Assembly (NCBI GenBank): GCA_033064195.1
Contig: JARBJD010000177.1
Span: forward strand, 90,235 to 154,234
Direction: 5' to 3'
Source of the DNA: Blattamonas nauphoetae
Taxonomy: Eukaryota; Preaxostyla; Oxymonadida
Length of the DNA: 64,000 bases
Part shown: positions 39,918 to 49,048 of the stretch, one piece after another
How the letters are laid out: each line of letters opens with the position of its first letter
Numbering within the stretch: the first letter of the stretch is position 1
Position numbers and translations under genes: made by a program
The notes under the pieces: generated by a model
What the model was told of the DNA's origin: nothing
Seen by the model: only the letters and a program-made list of their open reading frames with translations
Database searches by the model: none

Positions 39918-42900
39918 TCATGAAATGTGGGGATCATTCTTGCGGTCAACGGAGGATGTCAATGGAAGCTCAGAAAGAGCGGAGAGGAGCGAGGAGAGAG
40001 AGGGGCGAGAGGACGGATCAGTTTGAAGACATTGCTGGATGAGTTCTCGCTCTTTCAGATCCGAAATCAGGTTCATTCGAGGAAGACAACCCGTCTCGTT
40101 CTGTCGAGCTGCGTTCACTGCGTCCATCTCTCCAAACGGAACCATCTCTGTCTCCACCTCCCACATGATCAGACCCAGACTGAACACTGCCGCCTTCTCC
40201 CTGTCCACCTCAACTCGACTCCCAACCACTTCTGGGGCCTGCCACCGAAGTCCTTCGAATGCTGTGTCAGTTCGAGGGTTCGATTGGGGTGTCGCCATTT
40301 CGAAGTCGGGTTGTGTGACAGGCTGAGTGAAGCCGTGTCGAAGAGCGATGTTCTCAAAGTGAGCTTCTTGTTCGTCACTCGAGGTTGATGTCTGTGCCGA
40401 GTTGTCGTTTGTCTGAGTCGCCGACAGGTCGATGCTCATCACGTCCGATTCGTTGGCGAGGCGAAAAAAAGATTCCCGAGGCTGGTTTTGGGTCAGGTGA
40501 GGAGATGAGTTGTTCAAGTGCGAAGAGGAGTGGAGTGACCCAACTTGCTGTGGAGGGTGGAGGATCGGTCTTTGGAGGGAGTGGTGAGAATGGTGGGGTT
40601 GAACTATTTTGTTCTTTTCGCGTTTCACCTGCAATAACATCTGTCCATCAATGTCGAACATCACCCAATGCGATGACAGATGTGTCAGTGCTTCTGCGTC
40701 GGGCAGGCTGATCCGCATTTTCTGAAGAGCCTTAGTTAGCTCCACCAGAATCACTCGCTTGTTCATTTCTTTCTTCGATTCCGAATGAAGCCGATCGAAC
40801 AGCGTGTCAGTTCGAGCAACAACACTCGTCGCGAACTCTCCATCACACTTCATTGCTTCCACCATTCGCCCACCCACTCCATTCCTATCGCTCCGACAAG
40901 AACGCTCTGAAGGCTCGCTCGCGTCTCGAACTGTCTCGTCGTTGAATGTCTCGATTCCCGAGCGAGTGGACGCGTCTGGTTTGATGATGTCGCCTGTCCA
41001 CTTCTCGTGCATGTCGTCACCGAAAACATCCATTTTGATTCCATCCCCGTCTTGTTCAATGTGGTCAAGTTCCTTCTGAGATGCCAGTGATTCTTTCGTC
41101 TTCTTGCGATGGCGGCGGATGAGGAGAAGGATGAGAAGGAGGAGGAAGAGCATGACGAGAAGAGAAGCAGCGATCGGGACGATGATACTCACAGCTTGTT
41201 TCGCCTGTGACTTCCTCTCTTCCGCTCGACTCACTTTCACACGGAACTTCTCAGCTGTCCGCATTCCAACTCCGAACATCAGTCGTCCACTCCACTCCAA
41301 TGACGAATTCAGGGCTTTCTCGAGAGAGGATAGGGACACTTCGAGTGTGATTGTGGTCTCGTTGAATGATGTTGTGGTTGATTCGGAAAGAAGGAGAGGA
41401 ACTGTAGAAGGATCAGAGGTAGATCCTTTCTCTTCGAAGATTTCCAGAGACAGTCCACATGGAATCAACATCGTTCCAGAAATCAGAAGTGAGAACGTCT
41501 GTTTCTTCTTGTTCTGTTCAGACTTGCTTTGAGATGAATCAAGAGTCGGGACGAAAAATGGAGAGAGGAGTGTTTCTGTACCATTCTTGATCGAACAGTT
41601 TGTCCCTCCAATCCACAAGTCCTTCCCTTCAGAATTGTCCACATGCACAACAACTGTCCCATTCGCAGAGCAGAAGAGATTTCTACGAGCAGATGGGAAG
41701 AGTGGATGAGAAGGTGAAAAATTTGAGAAAGTTGTGTTTGTCAAGTTCGACCATCCTCCTTCTTGTCTGATCCCTCCTCCTCTCCCGTCTGCAAAGTCAA
41801 CTGATCGAAATGTTGTTGAAGTGTTGGTGAGACGAACCAGTCCTGTCGACCACGTGCAGATTTCGTCTGAATTGGTGTTAAGTTGGATTGTGTCCATATT
41901 TCCTGAGAAATGGCACGAGTCAAACGACATTTTGCTGTTCTCTCCGCTTCCACTTGCTTCCACAAACAATTCGCCTGAACAGCTCTCAAATCTCACTTTC
42001 GCAAACTCGACGTGGGTGAAGGACGAGAACACGAAGGGAGTTCTGTTGAAGGATGCCGAGCTGAATGTTGTGTTGTCGATGCTCACTTCTCCTCCAATTA
42101 GATTCACAATTTCCAGATCGAATCCATCAGCCTTCTCAAACGAGCATGATGTCAGAACAAGTTGCCCCACTCCTGTTTTGAACAGAGCCGAACACTTTGC
42201 AGTGTCGAGATTGAACGAAATACGATGAACTGACAACATGTGGTTCTCTGCCATGTTCCCGTCTTCGAATCTCCCTTCTTCTTCCACGTGGATCGTCTCA
42301 CGACCTGATTTCGGTCTCAGCTGGAGGTCGTTCGGAGCGAAGACGAGGAGTGTGGTGAGAGAGGCAGAACCGACAACGAAGAGATCGAAGTCAGCGGTTC
42401 CAGACAGATGGGAGTGTGCTGTTTCGAGTCGTCGACATTTTCTCGCTTCCTGTCCACATCCATTCGAGTCTCGTCCTGATGATCCAGCAAAAATTGTCGA
42501 CGAGCGGAATGGAAGAAGATAGTAGAGAAGAGAGAGCAAGTGGAAGGAAGAGTTTGTCGGCTCCTTGTGGTCGACGCCGAAAAGCAGAGAGTCGTTTTCT
42601 GGAGACGTGAGACCCGAACAGACAGACAACCAATTCGGCGCTGAGATTAGATCCCCGAAACAAAATCCGTCCAGAAACACCCAATCTCCTTTCGAGTCTG
42701 TTCCCCATAATGTATTCTCGTTTTCGTCTCCGAAAGTGGTAGGATGGCCTTCCCAGTTGGATGGAAGAATTTGGCTGGCGAGGTTATGTCCAGCGACAAA
42801 GACCCATCCTCCTTTTTTGGAGTCTCCGCATGAACACCTTGAGAACGATGCCTTGATTTCGATTTGAGATGATTTTGTGGATTGTGAAAGTGTCAATGCG

Positions 42901-45900
42901 ATCACTCCACCATCCATCTCTGAATTGCAATCTGAAAACTCGGTGTCGACGATAGAAAGAGTGTTTGTTGAGCCAAGTGAAGCAGACAGCACCGATCCTG
43001 ACGAAGGAGAGGAGAAACCATCGAATGAGCAAGCCGAAATCGACAACGACCCGGAATTGGAGAGGACGATGAACGAACTGGCAGCGATTGTGGTGGAGAA
43101 TGAAAGTGAAGAGAGTGTAAGATGGCCATGTTCGACTGAGAAGTGCCCTCCACTTCCAACGGAGATTTCCTTTCGAGTGTTCTGAACGCGATTGGACGTG
43201 ATTTCGATGGTTAAGTCTGGAAAAGTGACTGTTTCTTCAAATGAGAGAGAGGAGTCGAGAATGATCGACCCGTCACCACCCAACCGAGAAATGGCAAAGT
43301 TGACCGTCAGCTGAGGAAGTGCAGAGTGTCCTCCCTTCAGATGGTCCACTCCTTCCGTCTGAACATGCTGTTCTCCAACATGGACAGGATACCATTCAAA
43401 GAGAATTCCATCAACTGCCCCATCGACACAGCCAGCGAGCCGATTCCGTTCTTCTGACGAGAAATAGCCAGAACTTGGGGGTGTTGGTTTGAGACGCTGC
43501 ATCACTTCACTTTCGGCGATGGACGGGAAAGAATCACCGAAGACCAACACATGGCTTCCGATGCCACCGGAGAGAACATTCGAAATGGAGGAGGATGTGT
43601 CGAGTGTGATTGAGCCTCCCTTCTGAACGATGAGGCTGCTTCCTTTTGATGCATGGGTGAATGCAGAATGAGAAACCGAAGAAGCAACGAAGGAGACTGT
43701 GCCAGAAGAACCGATTTCGATGAGAGAGGCTACCGAGGAAGGGAGACTCAGAGGAGACAGAGAAGACGACGAACCAATCACGCAACCCTCCATTTCCAGT
43801 GTTCCAGACACAACCGAGAAAAGTGATGATACTGAACTCGACGAGAGGCATTTGATTTCGAGTTTGTTGATGGAGAGAGTGACTCCAGGACCATTCACTT
43901 CTGTCGAACCTGCTTCAGCCATTTTCAGGATCTGAACCGAAGAAGAGGCGATGAAAGAACACGAAGATGTCACGACAATCTTCTCTGTCAGATCAGCCTC
44001 GCTTTCGATCGACACAGCTCGAATTGTGTCTCGCAGTGAGGAGAAAGCACTGTTGAGCGACTGACAGGATAGAAGAGCTGACCCACAATTAGGATGATGA
44101 CTGGGATTCGTTGCATCTCTGTTCAGAACAATGACTGTTTCAGGTGGGAAGAGATAAAACATGAGCGACGACTCCTTCCAATCTCCTGACGACAGAGACG
44201 AGTCTTTTCCCCAGAAATCCATGAGTGGTGTTGATGAAGAGAATGACCCTTCCCAACACGAGGGGATGATCTGATTGATGAAATCTGTTCCTTCGAGAAA
44301 GACGAGATGGCTTTCGTCGGACGACACGAGGCAGTCGTCGAAGGTGACGTCTGTCATCACAACGGCGAATTGAGTGACAAAGGAGACGATCGAAGACGAG
44401 TCAGAGATTGCGATGTTCGAGCAAGAGATGCTTTGGAGGATGATGGGACCTGCCTCAGAGTGCAGATGAAGCAGCGGAGATGAGAAGGTGCTTCTTCCAG
44501 TAGCAGACGTGTTCAGTGAGATGTCTTTCATCCAAACTGATCCTCCGGCCACTGACACCACACTTTTAGACGACACTGAGCCAGACGATGCAATCATCCC
44601 ACTATTCTCGATCTTTAAAGTGTCGCCTGCCGCATCCATCGTAAACAGGCCGTTTTCTGGTTTGATGAAGAAATCAATGTTTGACACGGAGAAGATCGCT
44701 TTATTTGTGATTGTGAAGAGTGGAGATCCAGTTGTCGACAAATCATTCATCTTCACAATCGTTCGGTGAATGTCACATTTATTCTGATTTGTTGCTGTCG
44801 TTCCCGTTAGAACTACACTCTGGTCTGAAACAACCATCGGGTTTTCTGTGTACGTCATGTTCCACACATACTGAACTCCCATCTCGATGTTTTCACCATT
44901 GTATTTCGATTTCAGAATATCAATTCCAAAACCAAGCGTTGCACAGAACGTTGACGTCCATTTGCATGCTTCATCATCCTTCCCACTCAATCCTGTCGTC
45001 GTTTCATTCACCGACCCATTCACAGAGACAATCGGAAGAGGAATCAGAAATCCAATATCTTTCAGCTCGTTTTCGTCTGCCCCTCGTCCCTCAATCTCAA
45101 CGTGATGCCAGTCGCTGTACGATCCTCCTCCGAACTTCAGAATGGCCGATGTGGGCTTCGATCCGAACACACTCTTTCCGACATAAACATCCTTCCCAAC
45201 ACTCCCACTCCAACTTCCGGAAAAGCGAGCGTGGTTCACTGTTGTGGTGGAGAAGCGGATGGGATTGGGGAGAGATGTAGTTCCTTCGACGCACAGCGCT
45301 CCTCCCTTCTCGCTTGCTCCACAATTAAGAAAAGTGGTTGAGAAGGCAGATGTGGGTGGGTGCAGAACTTGGAGGAAATGTGATCCAGAGGCTTCGAACC
45401 ACACAACTCCCCCATTCTTCGCAGAGCACTCTTCGAATGAGCAGCTGTCGATGTTGACTGTGGTAGAGGTGGAATGAACAACACTTCCGTTTCCTGTCGT
45501 TGTGATCTGAGTGAAGGCCGTGTTTTTGAGAAGAATTGACCCATCTGTTGCTTCCACCATTGAACAGTCCAGAAACGAGAGACCGGTCTGGATCTCACAG
45601 GTTTCGATTTCGAGCTGTCCATTTGATACAGAAAAGAGAGGAACGTAGATGTGAGTCGTTTCGCAAGTGAACTTCAATGTTTCAAAGCGGAGACTGAACA
45701 TCCCAGTTGAATGCAGAACGACGAATTGAACGCAAGTGGGACACTCATCGAATGTGATCGATCCTTCTGAGAAATAAAACGTGGCATTCTGTCCGACTGT
45801 TACAAGTGTCTCGGCTGAAGTTGATGGTTGACGAGCACCAAATCTCCATTTCACCACCACGTCCTCTGCGAGAAGTGGGTCGAGAGGCAGAGTACACCCA

Positions 45901-48719
45901 GACATGATCGGAGAAACAGATGTGCAATATTTGAATGTCTCCTCTGTCATTTTTTTGATTGACGAGAATTGGGAGATCGGAACGGCTTGATAGTACTTCC
46001 CTGCGAGTGGGAATGTAATCCCATCAGCAGAATAACCGAAGTTGGCGATGGGAGACAGACGATCTGGAACACCGAGGCGAAGGAAGCTTATTTGAGGACT
46101 GATTGATTGGAGGGCGGTTGTAGAAATCTGTTCTGTGGCAATTCCATCCAGAATGATGTCGTGGGCGAAGATCAACGAACCGTCAGTGGCGAGGGAGCTC
46201 TGTTTTGCGATATTGTTGTAGAAATATGTTGTTCTGAACGAAATAGAGCCTTGACCATCCTTTCCTTTCAGATGGAGCACTCCTGCTTTTCCTGACGACG
46301 AACAATTTCCAAAGTCAGATGTTTCGAATGAGATGGCACCTGTCGACTCTGAATCGATGCAGCTCGCTCCATCCCCACTTTCTCGACGAATCAGCATGAA
46401 ATAAGTGCCATGAACATTCAGAGAAGCTGAACCAGAGACAAACACGAAAGCTGAGTTTGCCAGATTGACTTGGTTAAACCAGCAGCGGAAGAGCATGGTC
46501 GTACCCTTCGAGATGGAGACGAGTGAATTTAAGTGAGACAGGAGGAGATCGATTCGGATGAACGAAAATCGAAGCGTGCCCTCCTCGTCCATCGAAGCAA
46601 CAACTGTGGTGTCTGTGGAAGGAAGGAGCGTCATCGACCGGAGTGTCACGTTTCCTCCTCCTCCGACTTTCATTCCTGCTGTTGTCAGTGTGGTGAAGAA
46701 TGAAGAATCGCGGATCCATCCATTTCCGACTAACTCCATGGAACCGGAGAGAGTGCGAGCAGAATCTGAGAAAGCGCCCGTTCGAACCAAAATCTTATTT
46801 CGACCTGTTGAACTTATTTTGGCGAAAGCTGAGGCGAGTGTTTGGCATGGTACCTCCTCTGAGCATGTTGTTCCACTTCCATCCAAATCCACTGCCATCA
46901 GTTGATCATAATCAGATTTTGTGGAAGGATGTGGAAGAAGGATGTCTTCTTGTGGATGAAAACCATTTGATGTGGCAGATGAGTAATAACTGATCTTCGG
47001 AGAGGCTGATGTTGATGTACAACCGATGATCAACTCAGAGTTGTAAGTGCTGAATCCAGCGTTATTCACCAAATCGTTTCCGCTGAAGTGTTGTCCCTCT
47101 GTGGCGACATTGGCTTCAAAGGCGCAGTCCTCCCACACTCCCAGAGTCAACCCAGATGACGTGAGTACTCCACCACGTGTGGCTCTGTTGTTCTTCATCA
47201 TACAGCGATGAAATGTGATACACTGTCTGCCGACGGACACACATCCTCCATTCCCCGTGGCTTGATTTCGTTCCATCAGACAATCAGACATGATCAGTTC
47301 ACCTCCAGAGTTGATGGTGATGACTCCTCCGCCTCCAGTAGTCATCGCATCCGAGAAGACACAACCAAAAATGTGAAGAATGAAAGTCCCACCTTTAAAC
47401 TGGAGAGGTCGCGAGCTTGAGCCAACTTGTGATGTGAAGTTCGATCCTGTGATGTGCGCAGTGGCAGATCTGGCTACTGAGATGACTGATTGTGTATTGG
47501 GAGAAGTGTCGGTTGCGCTGTATTCACTCTTCAGTTTGTCCACAGTGAGTGTGGGGAACGACCCCAGTGCTGTCTGGAAATAAACAACACGAACATAGAT
47601 GGACGACGTGGTTGTCACTCTGAACGTGCAATTGGAGATCGTAAGATCTTCTGAATGATTCGTCATTGAGATGAAAATAAAGCTTTTGGGTGGGTTTGTG
47701 GAGGTGATAGTGCAGCCGATGAACATGACAGGTGCAGCTTGATGAGTCACGCTGAATCGTTCCGAGACAACGTCAGCGTTGTATGTCTGCCCGACATGGG
47801 TAAAGTTCGATGTGTTGTGCTCGTGTTGGGCGGAGTTGATGATTTGAGAGAATGACGAGTTCTGGCAGAGGAAAGAGTGACAGGCTGAGAGTGGAGCAGT
47901 CACCGTCCCATCCAATCCATCGACCACTCCTTCGAGAACACAGTTCGTCATTCGTTCGGTGAGCTGCTTCGAATCAACGTCAAAATAACAAGTCCTTTTA
48001 CTTCGCGTGAGGTTGTTCAGTCTGAGACTGTCCAGGCATGTGGTGATGGTATTTCTGGGATCTTTGATTGATGAGACAGCAAGCCCTGATGGTGAATCAA
48101 TTTCGAGATCGGTAAAAAGACTTGATGTTAGTGAAATGGTGTTGTGGATCGGGCTTGCTGCATTTGGATCGAAATAGCAGAGAGGTCTCATTGTGTGTCC
48201 AAATACTTCGAAAAGACAGGAACTGAGAACGACACTGTTCACTTGGAATCTCTCAGATATTGATGTGGACGTGAGAAGGAAAAGGCTCGTCGTTCCGTCG
48301 AATATGAAGTGACATTTTTGCGCCGTGAAGATCGAGCTGGAAATTCGAGCACAAGAGACAAAGTCGAGAATTTCATTGGATTTTGTCTGCATTATCACTT
48401 CATCTTGTCCTCCGATCATGTTAAAACAGATTTGGTGGAATTTGGTGGTCGAATTGGTTATTCTGAAGAGTGGCGAAGCCGATCCGCTTTTGTAGTCCGT
48501 GAAAACGGTGGTGTTTTCCGCCCCTCGGAATAAAATCAGTTCATGATCCATTTCAAAATCTGAGCACGAGAAGTACCCTCCTAAATTCACATCTGAGATG
48601 GTTCCATTGTCTGAGTGGATGAACGTATGCTCTGCAACTCTTGAGCGTAGATCGAATAGGCTTCCCGGATCGAGAGCTGTGCAACAACAGAGATAGGCCC
48701 CAATGATAAGTGAAATCAT
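39918..48719 (-). CDS. Giant surface pseudokinase gene 2, intact
   Basis: 2,933 residues from the ATG that opens a signal peptide (MISLIIGAYLCCCTALDPGS); the frame is open 64 codons further up, but that part buries the signal peptide. The ectodomain (about residues 20-2,510) is Ser/Thr-rich beta-helix with many sequons and cysteine motifs opening each module (TTCSEEVPCQTL, ACKWTSTFCATL, HPNCGSALLSCQSL, NGCGQEARKCRRL; one site, GGHSALPQLTV, has lost both cysteines). One membrane helix (IIVPIAASLLVMLFLLLLIL, encoded at about 41118-41195) precedes RRHRKK. The ~390-residue tail has LTHLSSHWVMFDIDG in place of the catalytic loop, RWQAPEV, VFSLGLIMWEVETEMVPF and SSRPSL, with a His/Ser-rich insert. 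A truncated pseudokinase. It is the only full-length, unbroken member here. Confidence 0.92.
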   Translation of the reverse strand: MISLIIGAYLCCCTALDPGSLFDLRSRVAEHTFIHSDNGTISDVNLGGYFSCSDFEMDHELILFRGAENTTVFTDYKSGSASPLFRITNSTTKFHQICFNMIGGQDEVIMQTKSNEILDFVSCARISSSIFTAQKCHFIFDGTTSLFLLTSTSISERFQVNSVVLSSCLFEVFGHTMRPLCYFDPNAASPIHNTISLTSSLFTDLEIDSPSGLAVSSIKDPRNTITTCLDSLRLNNLTRSKRTCYFDVDSKQLTERMTNCVLEGVVDGLDGTVTAPLSACHSFLCQNSSFSQIINSAQHEHNTSNFTHVGQTYNADVVSERFSVTHQAAPVMFIGCTITSTNPPKSFIFISMTNHSEDLTISNCTFRVTTTSSIYVRVVYFQTALGSFPTLTVDKLKSEYSATDTSPNTQSVISVARSATAHITGSNFTSQVGSSSRPLQFKGGTFILHIFGCVFSDAMTTGGGGVITINSGGELIMSDCLMERNQATGNGGCVSVGRQCITFHRCMMKNNRATRGGVLTSSGLTLGVWEDCAFEANVATEGQHFSGNDLVNNAGFSTYNSELIIGCTSTSASPKISYYSSATSNGFHPQEDILLPHPSTKSDYDQLMAVDLDGSGTTCSEEVPCQTLASAFAKISSTGRNKILVRTGAFSDSARTLSGSMELVGNGWIRDSSFFTTLTTAGMKVGGGGNVTLRSMTLLPSTDTTVVASMDEEGTLRFSFIRIDLLLSHLNSLVSISKGTTMLFRCWFNQVNLANSAFVFVSGSASLNVHGTYFMLIRRESGDGASCIDSESTGAISFETSDFGNCSSSGKAGVLHLKGKDGQGSISFRTTYFYNNIAKQSSLATDGSLIFAHDIILDGIATEQISTTALQSISPQISFLRLGVPDRLSPIANFGYSADGITFPLAGKYYQAVPISQFSSIKKMTEETFKYCTSVSPIMSGCTLPLDPLLAEDVVVKWRFGARQPSTSAETLVTVGQNATFYFSEGSITFDECPTCVQFVVLHSTGMFSLRFETLKFTCETTHIYVPLFSVSNGQLEIETCEIQTGLSFLDCSMVEATDGSILLKNTAFTQITTTGNGSVVHSTSTTVNIDSCSFEECSAKNGGVVWFEASGSHFLQVLHPPTSAFSTTFLNCGASEKGGALCVEGTTSLPNPIRFSTTTVNHARFSGSWSGSVGKDVYVGKSVFGSKPTSAILKFGGGSYSDWHHVEIEGRGADENELKDIGFLIPLPIVSVNGSVNETTTGLSGKDDEACKWTSTFCATLGFGIDILKSKYNGENIEMGVQYVWNMTYTENPMVVSDQSVVLTGTTATNQNKCDIHRTIVKMNDLSTTGSPLFTITNKAIFSVSNIDFFIKPENGLFTMDAAGDTLKIENSGMIASSGSVSSKSVVSVAGGSVWMKDISLNTSATGRSTFSSPLLHLHSEAGPIILQSISCSNIAISDSSSIVSFVTQFAVVMTDVTFDDCLVSSDESHLVFLEGTDFINQIIPSCWEGSFSSSTPLMDFWGKDSSLSSGDWKESSLMFYLFPPETVIVLNRDATNPSHHPNCGSALLSCQSLNSAFSSLRDTIRAVSIESEADLTEKIVVTSSCSFIASSSVQILKMAEAGSTEVNGPGVTLSINKLEIKCLSSSSVSSLFSVVSGTLEMEGCVIGSSSSLSPLSLPSSVASLIEIGSSGTVSFVASSVSHSAFTHASKGSSLIVQKGGSITLDTSSSISNVLSGGIGSHVLVFGDSFPSIAESEVMQRLKPTPPSSGYFSSEERNRLAGCVDGAVDGILFEWYPVHVGEQHVQTEGVDHLKGGHSALPQLTVNFAISRLGGDGSIILDSSLSFEETVTFPDLTIEITSNRVQNTRKEISVGSGGHFSVEHGHLTLSSLSFSTTIAASSFIVLSNSGSLSISACSFDGFSSPSSGSVLSASLGSTNTLSIVDTEFSDCNSEMDGGVIALTLSQSTKSSQIEIKASFSRCSCGDSKKGGWVFVAGHNLASQILPSNWEGHPTTFGDENENTLWGTDSKGDWVFLDGFCFGDLISAPNWLSVCSGLTSPENDSLLFGVDHKEPTNSSFHLLSLLYYLLPFRSSTIFAGSSGRDSNGCGQEARKCRRLETAHSHLSGTADFDLFVVGSASLTTLLVFAPNDLQLRPKSGRETIHVEEEGRFEDGNMAENHMLSVHRISFNLDTAKCSALFKTGVGQLVLTSCSFEKADGFDLEIVNLIGGEVSIDNTTFSSASFNRTPFVFSSFTHVEFAKVRFESCSGELFVEASGSGENSKMSFDSCHFSGNMDTIQLNTNSDEICTWSTGLVRLTNTSTTFRSVDFADGRGGGIRQEGGWSNLTNTTFSNFSPSHPLFPSARRNLFCSANGTVVVHVDNSEGKDLWIGGTNCSIKNGTETLLSPFFVPTLDSSQSKSEQNKKKQTFSLLISGTMLIPCGLSLEIFEEKGSTSDPSTVPLLLSESTTTSFNETTITLEVSLSSLEKALNSSLEWSGRLMFGVGMRTAEKFRVKVSRAEERKSQAKQAVSIIVPIAASLLVMLFLLLLILLLIRRHRKKTKESLASQKELDHIEQDGDGIKMDVFGDDMHEKWTGDIIKPDASTRSGIETFNDETVRDASEPSERSCRSDRNGVGGRMVEAMKCDGEFATSVVARTDTLFDRLHSESKKEMNKRVILVELTKALQKMRISLPDAEALTHLSSHWVMFDIDGQMLLQVKREKNKIVQPHHSHHSLQRPILHPPQQVGSLHSSSHLNNSSPHLTQNQPRESFFRLANESDVMSIDLSATQTNDNSAQTSTSSDEQEAHFENIALRHGFTQPVTQPDFEMATPQSNPRTDTAFEGLRWQAPEVVGSRVEVDREKAAVFSLGLIMWEVETEMVPFGEMDAVNAARQNETGCLPRMNLISDLKERELIQQCLQTDPSSRPSLSSLLSALSELPLTSSVDRKNDPHIS

Positions 48720-49048
48720 GATTTGCACCTTCTCTTCGTGAACTGATGTCCGATCAACCCATTCGAGAAAACTCAGTATCATCATCTCCAAAGAATGTTT
48801 TATGAAGGAAACCAAGGCGAAGAGATCTGTGGAAATGGAGATTGATTCAAAAGACAAGATGTCAAAATAGTAAAAAAAGGAGATCCCCATCAAAATTGTT
48901 TCTTCTGGCAAGGTTTTCCGGTCATCAGGCCGATATCATTTTTGGCCAAAAAAACCAGAGATCAATTGATGCCAGTTCTTCGGTATTTGTTTGACCGATC
49001 AGAACCCTGTCCCTTGGCAACAGAGGAAAACCAGAACATTGGCTGACA
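48720..49048. other. Intergenic region upstream of giant gene 2
   Basis: About 330 bases. The gene 2 frame stays open over most of it but without a better start. No repeat, RNA gene or regulatory motif stands out. Confidence 0.5.
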
